Source: a virus. From it: a DNA stretch of 42,837 bases. A model generated the notes under the pieces. That model was given only the letters and a program-made list of their open reading frames with translations, was not told the DNA's origin and did not search any database. The DNA lies in the IMG/VR virus record IMGVR_UViG_3300020596_000044, positions 1 to 42,837 of that record; one strand, 5' to 3'. Numbering within the stretch: the first letter of the stretch is position 1; every line of letters starts with the position of its first letter. Position numbers and translations under genes: made by a program. Shown piece by piece: positions 23,592 to 30,643 of this stretch.

Positions 23592-24359
23592 CTAATGTGT
23601 TAGGAAATATGCAAACTCACGTGTTGAGAATTGTTCCCGATCAGAGTGAAACATCTCGACCATCTTCAACGCGGCTTCTTCATACCGGAGCAATTCGTCA
23701 TGATTCATTATGATAGTCTGGACCTGTGCCTTTTTGTTATATTCGGGATTCGGGCGTATTCCGATCATGATCACACCCTGTCGAATCGGCTCCACATCGG
23801 GAAACATCCAATTATGCGCCATCGAGTACATCGCACACTGTGCCTTGTACGTCTCGACGAAATCCCCGGGTTTCCAATAAATGCTGGTTTTGTAATCAAG
23901 CACGGTGGGGAGGTTATTATAACGACAGACGAGGTCGGTACGGCCCGCGTAGAGGTTTTCCAGATGTAGCGCGACTTCTACGCCCCAGATTTCCCTCACC
24001 TTGGAGAGCCCCATCAGGCGCATTATCGTGAACATCTCTTTCGCGATCTGCTCATACTCGGGATCATTCGCCGGAACGTACTCGACGCCTAGGACGTACG
24101 CCTCCATCCGATTATGCGTATAGGTCCCGATTGTGGTGGCTTCTAGGGTTTTTCGCTTCGCCTCGACCTCACCCACACGTTCTCGCCACGCATCGATCCC
24201 GGGCTTTGGAAGGGAACCCAGAATCGTCGTCACCGACCATGCGGGTCCAGTGGGGGTGAAATACTGACGCTGCCCCGTCTCGGAATTCGTCTCCGCACGC
24301 AACTCCGGATATGGAATATCCGTCCGAAACTTAAATCGCGGGTTCAAGAACCGCCTCAC
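23592..24359 (-). CDS. PD-(D/E)XK nuclease, RecB/Cas4-like
   Basis: 255 residues from a GTG that overlaps the upstream gene by 29 nt. The motif set of the RecB-type nuclease fold is visible: His82 (GTYTHNRMEAY), Glu128 in WGVEVAL, Asp142 in AGRTDLVCRY, and Asp155-Tyr-Lys157 in TVLDYKTS. Q183 in YKAQCAMYSM fits the QxxxY motif IV. Such enzymes degrade or process DNA ends. T4 relatives encode similar single-domain nucleases. There are no four conserved Cys as in Cas4. The role is probably recombination or host-DNA degradation. Confidence 0.85.
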   Translation of the reverse strand: MRRFLNPRFKFRTDIPYPELRAETNSETGQRQYFTPTGPAWSVTTILGSLPKPGIDAWRERVGEVEAKRKTLEATTIGTYTHNRMEAYVLGVEYVPANDPEYEQIAKEMFTIMRLMGLSKVREIWGVEVALHLENLYAGRTDLVCRYNNLPTVLDYKTSIYWKPGDFVETYKAQCAMYSMAHNWMFPDVEPIRQGVIMIGIRPNPEYNKKAQVQTIIMNHDELLRYEEAALKMVEMFHSDREQFSTREFAYFLTH

Positions 24360-24618
24360 GGTTCGGCGCAGCTTCAGCCAATTTCTTCAGAAGTTCCGCT
24401 TTCTGCCGCTCACAGAATTGGATATAATCCAACTTACGCGATTTCGTGTGTTCCTTGGTCTGCCAAGTTTCACTTCGATCTCCACGCCGGGATAGACTCG
24501 TCCGTGGCGTGGTGGACACAACCAGTCCTCCAACCCGAGCATTACGGGCACGGATTCGCTCCTCCAACATGGCAACACGGGCAGGGCTGTTTCGTTTCGG
24601 GGTATGTTCGGGATTCAT
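24331..24618 (-). CDS. Uncharacterised basic protein
   Basis: 95 residues from the ATG at 24618 after AAGGAG. Very Arg/Lys-rich (RVAMLEERIRARNARVGG; RKLDYIQFCERQKAELLKKL) and helical; probably binds nucleic acid or a partner. It is coupled to the PD-(D/E)XK nuclease downstream, suggesting a shared task. Confidence 0.65.
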   Translation of the reverse strand: MNPEHTPKRNSPARVAMLEERIRARNARVGGLVVSTTPRTSLSRRGDRSETWQTKEHTKSRKLDYIQFCERQKAELLKKLAEAAPNREAVLEPAI

Positions 24619-24680
24619 AGAATTCTCCTTCCAAGACAACATCTATGTTGCTTTCTAGTGAGAATAATCAACGGCTATTT

Positions 24681-25043
24681 TTACCAGCGCAAACCCCAGT
24701 TAATTCTGTTGTTGTTGGAATCCCGGGCACGGGTAATCGTATATCCAAGACGAACGAAATAGGCCATCACGACATTCATCCGATCACGTGATGCCTTGAC
24801 CGCATCAACAGAGAGGTTCAATCCCGCGAATGCATCATAATAGGAACTCGTTCCCGATCCATCGTAGTTGTCGTAATTCGTCATCGTGGTCGCGGCGGTG
24901 ACCGTCGCGGTCAACAAACCACCGGCTGCGGCAGTCGCGATTGCCAAACGCAACGCGTTGATTTCGCTAAGAATGACAACGTTCCCGGAACCCCCACCGA
25001 AGGCGATTTCGCGGGCCGTTCTGGCATCATAGAAACCGTCCAT
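24681..25043 (-). CDS. Probable virion protein
   Basis: 120 residues, Ala/Thr/Gly-rich N-terminal half, then KASRDRMNVVMAYFVRLGYT and a tail RINWGLRW. The closing pattern 'RLGYTITR...INWxxxW' recurs at the end of short structural proteins in T4-like marine phages as I recall it. It is preceded by GAGGATAGACGAGG and lies next to other structural-type genes. Confidence 0.6.
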   Translation of the reverse strand: MDGFYDARTAREIAFGGGSGNVVILSEINALRLAIATAAAGGLLTATVTAATTMTNYDNYDGSGTSSYYDAFAGLNLSVDAVKASRDRMNVVMAYFVRLGYTITRARDSNNNRINWGLRW

Positions 25044-25055
25044 CCTCGTCTATCC

Positions 25056-26174
25056 TCAGAGAGGCTTCATAGCCCGTTCGTCTTTTGCGTGATCCAAGGG
25101 AACACCCGCAAGATCGTCAATCGCGGGATCACCCATCGGATCACCCATGGCCTGATCCGGACTCATTCCGTCATCCATGCCGTCCATGTCCATGCCATCT
25201 TTGCTGGTGCTGGCCTGAACCTTGGCACGAATCTGACCCAACTGGGCCTTGACGCTGGTCAAAGCCTGTGCGGCCTGATTCACGGCGGTCTGCCATGCCT
25301 GCTCGATCTCCGCTCCGGTCTCCGCGCCAATGCTCGTGCTCGCCTTCGCGGATGCTTCAATTCCCGCAGCGGACAATTTGGCAACACCAGAGACCATCGA
25401 ATCAACCGAGTCTTCCATGTCGGTGACGGCAGTGATCAACTCATACTTGCTCATGTCGTCTTCGTTCAACTTCTTCATGATGCTGTTGAAGCGACCCTGC
25501 ATCATAGCCATTTCCGCAATACGCATATTCGTCTGCTCCTCAATCATTGTCTCGACACGGTACGGGGTACGGGCTTCCCACGGCCAAACACCGTCCCAAC
25601 GGGAATCACAATACTTCTCAATCTCGTCCAAGGCATCCGCCGTGGACTCACGCAAATGCTGAATCGTAATCGTCTCCAGCGCATCGGCACGACCATTCGC
25701 AGTCTCCACATAGATGCGATGGAAATCCTCAGGTGATCCAAAACGAATCACCTCAATCGCCTTCTGCACCGGAAGGGCTTCCTTGAAATCCACCCAAACC
25801 GAAGGACCCGACTCGGTTACAATAGCGCGCTTCCCAACTAGGTTGTTGTTGATCTCCATCACATCCTGATAAACACACTGGCCCTCGATCAACTGCTCGG
25901 CAGCTTCACGGGCCTTGCGAATCTCCAACGCAACCTTGATCCCCTCGATCATTACCACGCGGGCCATGTACTTGGGATCGTTCAACCAACTCCCGTATTG
26001 GGCGACCCGCTTCGTACGCTGCTGGTCCTCACGGAGCTTCGTGATCAACCGCGTGAGACGCTCGGGGGTTCTACCCACGTACGAGTTGAGGTTGATCGAC
26101 CTGTCATAATCACGCATTTCGTGTGCGATACGATCAAGTCGCTCTTCGGATGTTTCACGTAAGAAAGAGAGCAT
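25056..26174 (-). CDS. Probable structural or scaffold-type protein with acidic Met-rich tail
   Basis: 372 residues. N-terminal ~1-110 is helical and highly charged (MLSFLRETSEERLDRIAHEM), ~115-200 is mixed, ~210-310 is strongly helical with Ala/Gln/Ser heptads (GIEASAKASTSIGAETGAEI), and the last ~50 residues are Asp/Met/Gly-rich (DGMDMDGMDDGMSPDQAMGD). This resembles scaffold or core proteins in shape, not portal proteins. A late promoter lies at 26212. The assignment is an inference from composition and context. Confidence 0.6.
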   Translation of the reverse strand: MLSFLRETSEERLDRIAHEMRDYDRSINLNSYVGRTPERLTRLITKLREDQQRTKRVAQYGSWLNDPKYMARVVMIEGIKVALEIRKAREAAEQLIEGQCVYQDVMEINNNLVGKRAIVTESGPSVWVDFKEALPVQKAIEVIRFGSPEDFHRIYVETANGRADALETITIQHLRESTADALDEIEKYCDSRWDGVWPWEARTPYRVETMIEEQTNMRIAEMAMMQGRFNSIMKKLNEDDMSKYELITAVTDMEDSVDSMVSGVAKLSAAGIEASAKASTSIGAETGAEIEQAWQTAVNQAAQALTSVKAQLGQIRAKVQASTSKDGMDMDGMDDGMSPDQAMGDPMGDPAIDDLAGVPLDHAKDERAMKPL

Positions 26175-26211
26175 CTGATGCCAACCCCTAATAATCCCGG
26201 TAATTCGTTAT

Positions 26212-26217
26212 TATTTA
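26212..26217 (-). promoter_or_regulatory. Candidate late promoter (GGTAAATAA)
   Basis: The TAAATA core lies 38 nt upstream of the ATG at 26174. A weak 6-bp inverted repeat (CGGTAA/TTACCG) surrounds it. Confidence 0.5.
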
Positions 26218-26236
26218 CCGAAAAACCGGAATACCC

Positions 26237-27001
26237 TCATAGACCGAGTTTGATGTTAATTTGAGCAATCTCGCTCATCACCTTTTTGTACCCGGCCTTG
26301 TTGGACTCTTTCAGAACTCGGGCCTGCTTGGCGAGGTCAAACCGACGCTGATCCATTTCCATCATGGTTTTGGCCTTGTCCTTCTTCCCCATATTGAGAT
26401 ACTCACACGCCATGGTGGCGGCCTCTTCAAGCCGAAAAGTATGCGGAATTTCCACCCCCCGATCCTCATCCTGAACCTTCCACACCGGGATTTGAGCCCC
26501 ACTGGAGGCGGATTTCGCCATCATATCAATTACCGTCCATGATCCAGACCGAGCCTGGATGGGCTTGATGAAATCATCACCCTCGTCCTCATCCACCCGG
26601 GAACGCCCCCGAGGCTCCTCTTCCTCCTCGTCGAACCCCTCATCCATATTTCCGCCCTTACCCGCGATCCGAGCCATGCCCGCACGGGTGATCGCGGCCC
26701 GCTTCCCCGTGAACGGATTAATATCCCCGTCCTCGGTGATCTCGGCGATTCGTTCCATCACGGTCAGGGTCCGCTCATTCTCCCTGAGAGTGTTCCGATA
26801 CATAATATCCGCACCCTCACCCTCCACCGCCCGAACATTCCGATTCCGCCACGATTGATCAATAAGCCCGCCATTCTGCAAGGGCTGAACCCCCTCATCA
26901 ATGATCCGAGCATCCTCGGCCCTATTGATCGGTCGCTGCGGCGCAGAATTAATCGCAGCAGTCGCCTCCGAATCCATCCCAAGCCAATCTTCATTCGACA
27001 T
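26237..27001 (-). CDS. Uncharacterised, probably virion-related protein
   Basis: 254 residues starting MSNEDWLGMDSEATAAINSA; AGGAGA precedes by 7 nt, and an out-of-frame ATG closer by is rejected. A disordered, acidic middle (~115-145, DEGFDEEEEEPRGRSRVDED) separates two ordered halves. The C-terminal half is helical (AATMACEYLNMGKKDKAKTM). It is transcribed with 27012-27434. The function is unknown. Confidence 0.6.
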   Translation of the reverse strand: MSNEDWLGMDSEATAAINSAPQRPINRAEDARIIDEGVQPLQNGGLIDQSWRNRNVRAVEGEGADIMYRNTLRENERTLTVMERIAEITEDGDINPFTGKRAAITRAGMARIAGKGGNMDEGFDEEEEEPRGRSRVDEDEGDDFIKPIQARSGSWTVIDMMAKSASSGAQIPVWKVQDEDRGVEIPHTFRLEEAATMACEYLNMGKKDKAKTMMEMDQRRFDLAKQARVLKESNKAGYKKVMSEIAQINIKLGL

Positions 27002-27011
27002 GCATAATCTC

Positions 27012-27434
27012 CTAGAACTTCGAAATGATACGAACTCGGTCTACCCCGAGGTCCAAATCGTTCTGTTCATATTTATGCTCGCGGATAACCGGGGTCTTCA
27101 TTTTCACAGTTCGTTGTTCGAGAACGTTGGAGGATTTGGAGATTTTCAGCACCAGTGTGCTCGGGGATGAGGATTTGATCTGCACCGAGGTGCTGATCCG
27201 ACCGATCCAATCCCGAATCAGGTTCTTCACCTGAGGGATATTCGAGGAATTATTGACCGAGCTTTCCAACCCGGCGAATTGAATAACCAACTCGGTGGGG
27301 GTTTCATGGAGAAGCTTGATATAGACGTGGTCCATCGTGGTCATATCCGGGGCGAGCTTCAACAGGTCTTCCTCGCGATTCTTCCGAACCCGGTCCCAAC
27401 CCTTTTTGATCAAATCAAACGTGAGTAATGCCAC
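27012..27434 (-). CDS. Uncharacterised 140-residue protein under a late promoter
   Basis: Starts at a GTG (MALLTFDLIKKGWDRVRKNR) after GGAGAGGG. A helical start, then a Ser/Val/Ile-rich beta part. Its ribosome-binding site and late promoter (27453) both lie inside the 3' end of the homing endonuclease gene, which overlaps it by 20 nt. The function is unknown; late expression suggests virion assembly. Confidence 0.65.
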   Translation of the reverse strand: MALLTFDLIKKGWDRVRKNREEDLLKLAPDMTTMDHVYIKLLHETPTELVIQFAGLESSVNNSSNIPQVKNLIRDWIGRISTSVQIKSSSPSTLVLKISKSSNVLEQRTVKMKTPVIREHKYEQNDLDLGVDRVRIISKF

Positions 27435-29034
27435 TTAGAATTCCCTCTCCGGTATTTACGGGTTTCGCTTCCCACACCCACCGGGCTTTCCCGGCGTCGT
27501 AGAAACGAGAATAACCCGCCGCTATTGTACGATTTCGCTCGGTTCCTTCTCCGAGGAATATCTGTTTCCGAAATCTAGATTTATGATTTCGCCGTGGGTG
27601 AGTATCGCTCAGTCGGATATATGTGTAATCTTGTGCCACTCGGCCATTATAAGTGAACCCTCCGAATTTATAAGATTCCCCACTAAACCAACGTAAATCG
27701 GCAAACGTCACCACACTGGTAGGATTATGTTGTTTTCGAAACATCATAAACAGTTTCGAAAACAATCCCGGTCGGGTCTTGTAATCACTGGCATATCGGC
27801 GAAGTTCCCAATCGTATTGAGATTGTCGGGTTGGTTTACTCATTACCATCACTCCGACCAATACAGTTCCTTCGTATGCTCCGTAATGAATACCAGTGCA
27901 TCCTCCTTGTAGATGGTTTTTATCGAGAAATGAATTTCCCAGTCCTCGGTCTATTTTTTGAATTATCAAATTTCTTCCACCAACTCCTTTTTCCGCAAAT
28001 CCCAATGCATATCGGATTATTCGCTCACAAATAGGTCTTTTGTCTCGCCATTCATCTTCCGCAATCTGGACAAGACGGATACCCGCCTTCTTTGCTCTTT
28101 CATATTTTTCTCGATGGTATCCCGGAGAAAGAACTCGCCCCATACAGGGAGGAATTACATGAAACGCAAACCCGTGATACTCGATTCCGATATTCTTATC
28201 CGGGACCCATACATCAATTTCCAACCCATCCAGTGCCATTCGGTCGTCGGATTTACATTTTACTCCAAGAGATTGGACATATTCATAAATCTCTCGTTGT
28301 CCTTTGCTAATTTTACAAGTCGGACACCCGCTCCCACGAAGATGGTTGTCTGCGAGTTGTTCAAACATCCCGTGGGTGGGACACTTCAACGACACATTAG
28401 TTTTTGCATTTTCGTATTCAACGCCCTCGTATCCATAGCGGACACCGTGGGTCTTCTTAGCCGCATCAATAAATTCAGAAGTATCCATACGGACCGATCC
28501 CCCACACTTCGGACATCCCTGTCCCGAAATATGTTTTCCCGAGGTTTGCCAAAAATCTCCATGAATCAGACAGGTTATCAAAACCTTGACGCCGGAGGTT
28601 TTATATTCAACCCGTTCATAATTATATCGATCACCGTGGATACGCTTGGCCGATTCTAAGAAATCCGTTTGATTTTTTTTAGTCGTTCCGCCACAGCGGG
28701 GACATCCCTGACCAATGAGATGCTTCTTGGGGGTTTGTTCAAACTCGCCGTGTATAGGACAAACGATGACGATCTTAGTTTTCTTCGTAAGATACACGCT
28801 CTTGTCATATCTATAACGGTCACCGTGCCGAATTCTAGCCTGATTGATAAATTCACCAACATCAATTCGTTTCTTCCCCACACACGCGGGACAACCCTGC
28901 CCATTACGATGATGGTGAATTGATTTCCAAAAAACTCCATGAATGGGACAAACTATTTCAAGTTTTTTTCCCACGCGACCACGATAGGTATAACGGTTAT
29001 CGTGAATTTTCAGAAATTCTTCTATGCTATCCAT
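27415..29034 (-). CDS. Free-standing homing endonuclease: four zinc-ribbon repeats plus Vsr-like nuclease
   Basis: 539 residues from the ATG at 29034 (MDSIEEFLKIHDNRYTYRGR). Four ~60-residue DUF723-type repeats (each CPxHG ... H ... GCPxC; repeat 3 has CLIHG) fill ~1-250. A Vsr/PD-(D/E)XK-like core follows at ~265-360 (LEIDVWVPDKNIGIEYHGFA and LVQIAEDEW). A GNAT-like region follows at ~375-500 (GIHYGAYEGTVLVGVMVMSK). It is a diverged paralogue of the gene at 9269-11050; both end in (G)KxRWVWExK. The gene is visibly A/T-richer than its neighbours, and two terminators separate it from the gene upstream. There is no strong Shine-Dalgarno. Confidence 0.85.
   Translation of the reverse strand: MDSIEEFLKIHDNRYTYRGRVGKKLEIVCPIHGVFWKSIHHHRNGQGCPACVGKKRIDVGEFINQARIRHGDRYRYDKSVYLTKKTKIVIVCPIHGEFEQTPKKHLIGQGCPRCGGTTKKNQTDFLESAKRIHGDRYNYERVEYKTSGVKVLITCLIHGDFWQTSGKHISGQGCPKCGGSVRMDTSEFIDAAKKTHGVRYGYEGVEYENAKTNVSLKCPTHGMFEQLADNHLRGSGCPTCKISKGQREIYEYVQSLGVKCKSDDRMALDGLEIDVWVPDKNIGIEYHGFAFHVIPPCMGRVLSPGYHREKYERAKKAGIRLVQIAEDEWRDKRPICERIIRYALGFAEKGVGGRNLIIQKIDRGLGNSFLDKNHLQGGCTGIHYGAYEGTVLVGVMVMSKPTRQSQYDWELRRYASDYKTRPGLFSKLFMMFRKQHNPTSVVTFADLRWFSGESYKFGGFTYNGRVAQDYTYIRLSDTHPRRNHKSRFRKQIFLGEGTERNRTIAAGYSRFYDAGKARWVWEAKPVNTGEGILSGITHV
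27453..27458 (-). promoter_or_regulatory. Candidate late promoter inside the homing endonuclease 3' end
   Basis: CGTAAATAC lies 19 nt upstream of the GTG at 27434 and within the last codons of the endonuclease gene, so the downstream virion-type gene keeps its own late promoter. Confidence 0.6.
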
Positions 29035-29064
29035 AATGGTCCCTTTGGTACCAATTACATACAA

Positions 29065-29084
29065 AAATGATGACCGAAGTCATC
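29065..29084 (-). terminator. Small terminator with UUCG loop
   Basis: On the minus strand GATGAC-TTCG-GTCATC followed by ATTTTT. It lies about 30 nt upstream of the homing endonuclease ATG and downstream of the larger terminator at 29127-29159. Confidence 0.75.
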
Positions 29085-29126
29085 CTTTATTTGCTTATAG
29101 TACCCACGTACACAACACCAAAATAC

Positions 29127-29159
29127 AAAAAGGGGCGGACCAATGGTCCGCCCCTTTTT
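29127..29159. terminator. Very strong, symmetric terminator
   Basis: A 10-bp G/C-rich stem GGGGCGGACC/GGTCCGCCCC (29132-29141, 29145-29154), 3-nt loop, flanked by A5 and T5 that extend the pairing to 15 bp. It can work in both directions. It follows the virion-type gene 29183-29797. Confidence 0.95.
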
Positions 29160-29182
29160 CACTAAGTAGTTGTAAACACTTA

Positions 29183-29797
29183 TTAAACAGTGCCCAAAAA
29201 TGAAATCGTCAACCCGCTCGCATGGGTTGCATCGACTCCGCCGTCGAGTTCAAGAGCACCCGCCGTGGTGGTGCCATCCGGAAGCACAATCGCGCCGCCG
29301 CCGCTTAGGGTTCCGAAAGGTCCGGTCGTCCCACCATCGTAAGAGACCGTGCTCAGCGTGCCGAGCAGGGCCAAGAGACCATTCTTGGTCTTCACCGAAG
29401 ACATTCCACCAATGCCGATGACATCAACGATGTCCGCGACGGTGTGGGCTGCCGTGCTCGGGGTTGCCGTGTGGTCGTCGTTGTAGAACGCACCCATGCG
29501 CTCCTGTTCGAACACAACGTGCAAAGCACCAGCGGCGTTCGCTGCGGAGTCGGCTTCCACCGAGAACCCAACAATCGGAGCATACGCAGACAGGGCCATA
29601 CGGACCAAGCTGGCACGAAGCTGAGCAAGGTTCTGAGCGGCAGTCGGTGCAGTCGTAAGGCGACCGTACTGGGGGTACTGAGCCTCATTGCCCTCAAGGA
29701 ACAGGAACAGGTCGGCAGCAGTTGCACCAGTGTTTCCCTGAACGCGGAAACGGACGTGGCGGTTGGTGTTAGTTGCACCAGAATCATAACGAGACAT
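29183..29797 (-). CDS. Probable abundant virion protein
   Basis: 204 residues (MSRYDSGATNTNRHVRFRVQ), rich in Ala, Gly, Thr, Ser and Leu with few Lys and no Cys. The end is a Gly/Thr-rich beta region (GGGAIVLPDGTTTAGALELD). It is a single-gene unit: late promoter at 29894, ~90-nt leader, good GAGG, and a very strong terminator just after the stop. This arrangement is typical of a highly made capsid, decoration or tail protein. I do not recognise the family. Confidence 0.7.
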   Translation of the reverse strand: MSRYDSGATNTNRHVRFRVQGNTGATAADLFLFLEGNEAQYPQYGRLTTAPTAAQNLAQLRASLVRMALSAYAPIVGFSVEADSAANAAGALHVVFEQERMGAFYNDDHTATPSTAAHTVADIVDVIGIGGMSSVKTKNGLLALLGTLSTVSYDGGTTGPFGTLSGGGAIVLPDGTTTAGALELDGGVDATHASGLTISFLGTV

Positions 29798-29893
29798 TTT
29801 ATTTAATCCTCAAGAAAATCCCTTGAACAGCCCACGTCATTAAATCGGTGGTGTCGCGGGACCGGGAGGGAACCGCACGACTTCTGTCAGTAT

Positions 29894-29899
29894 TATTTA
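29894..29899 (-). promoter_or_regulatory. Candidate late promoter with long leader
   Basis: GGTAAATAATAC about 100 nt upstream of the ATG at 29797. The leader contains a 13-codon ATG ORF (29799-29840) that stops one base before the gene's ATG. Confidence 0.55.
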
Positions 29900-29926
29900 C
29901 CGACCGGGTACAAATTGAATGTAATT

Positions 29927-30229
29927 TTACTCGTTTCCGGGGGTTTTTTCCCGGGCGTCGCGTTCGGCTCGTTGGAGGACTCTTCGGAATTTCTTGAAGT
30001 CGGCATCTTTGACCGCTCTGAGCCAGTTCATCATGAGGCGACGGTATTCATCTTCGTTGGGGTATTCCTCTCGAAGCATGTTCAGGAACATGATCGCACT
30101 ATTGAAGGCGGTTTCCGCTCTGATCTCAACCGTTTTGGGACGCAGGATGGATTGGAGCAATCCCAGATTCACCTTTGGACCCCTATCGATCACAAGGGAT
30201 TCGGGAACCTCATCAAACTCTATATCCAT
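29927..30229 (-). CDS. Uncharacterised 100-residue helical protein under a hairpin switch
   Basis: MDIEFDEVPESLVIDRGPKV, then helices (AFNSAIMFLNMLREEYPNED; YRRLMMNWLRAVKDADFKKF) and a basic end. No family recognised. Its GGGAGG ribosome-binding site is the 3' arm of a perfect 10-bp hairpin with a late promoter in the loop (30230-30268), predicting translation only from late transcripts. That would fit a late assembly or lysis role. Confidence 0.7.
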   Translation of the reverse strand: MDIEFDEVPESLVIDRGPKVNLGLLQSILRPKTVEIRAETAFNSAIMFLNMLREEYPNEDEYRRLMMNWLRAVKDADFKKFRRVLQRAERDAREKTPGNE

Positions 30230-30268
30230 TAACGCCTCCCTACTCCTCTATTTAGTAAGGAGGCGTTA
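30230..30268 (-). promoter_or_regulatory. Ribosome-binding-site hairpin with late promoter in its loop
   Basis: On the minus strand TAACGCCTCC (30268-30259) pairs perfectly with GGAGGCGTTA (30239-30230), the second arm ending one base before the ATG at 30229. The 19-nt loop holds CTAAATAG (core 30254-30249). Read-through RNA would hide GGAGG; RNA started at the late promoter lacks the first arm and leaves it free. T4 genes e, soc and 49 use this logic. Confidence 0.7.
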
Positions 30269-30277
30269 GTGAAGTGC

Positions 30278-30643
30278 TCATTTTTCCAAATGCTTGGTCA
30301 TGTTGTATTCGCGAGAATCGTACCGGTCCATTTTCCCCGCCCGGTTCAGGCAGAGGAATTGCCGTTTGATCCGTTCGGGAAGCTTCTGGAATACGGCGGG
30401 GTCCATTGTGATTCCCAGCGCCATTAGGAGTTCTACCACGTCCAAAAGGGTAATCAAATCGGGGTGTTCCGGCACGTAGAAGTACTTTTCCACGAAGCGG
30501 CCTTCGCGGACGCCGATCTCGGCGGGTCCCACCGATGGGGGGACATCCTCCGTCATACGGGGCTGGCTCAACGTCTGTTGCGACATCTCTGCCGGTTTGG
30601 GTGTGGGGGCCGCTTTCTTCTCGATTTTCGGGGGATCAAACAT
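30278..30643 (-). CDS. Uncharacterised protein coupled to the replicative helicase
   Basis: 121 residues from the ATG at 30643, overlapping the helicase stop (TGATG). Residues 1-40 are Pro/Lys/Ala-rich and probably disordered; ~50-115 form a compact domain (FYVPEHPDLITLLDVVELLM; LPERIKRQFLCLNRAGKMDR). Its position suggests a helicase or primase partner, but there is no motif to confirm this. Confidence 0.65.
   Translation of the reverse strand: MFDPPKIEKKAAPTPKPAEMSQQTLSQPRMTEDVPPSVGPAEIGVREGRFVEKYFYVPEHPDLITLLDVVELLMALGITMDPAVFQKLPERIKRQFLCLNRAGKMDRYDSREYNMTKHLEK

Noticed and set aside
23592-24359. CRISPR-associated Cas4
   Set aside because: The nuclease motifs fit the superfamily but the four iron-sulfur Cys and any CRISPR array are missing.
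24645-24670. TTGATT with CATAGA-like sequence upstream of 24618
   Set aside because: Spacing and the -10 element do not fit the four good copies; too weak to list.
25056-26174. Portal protein
   Set aside because: Size, Met/Asp-rich tail and helical repeats do not match portal architecture and no portal motif is visible.
29799-29840. 13-codon ORF in the leader of the virion gene at 29183-29797
   Set aside because: No ribosome site of its own; may be chance, though its stop lies one base before the ATG.
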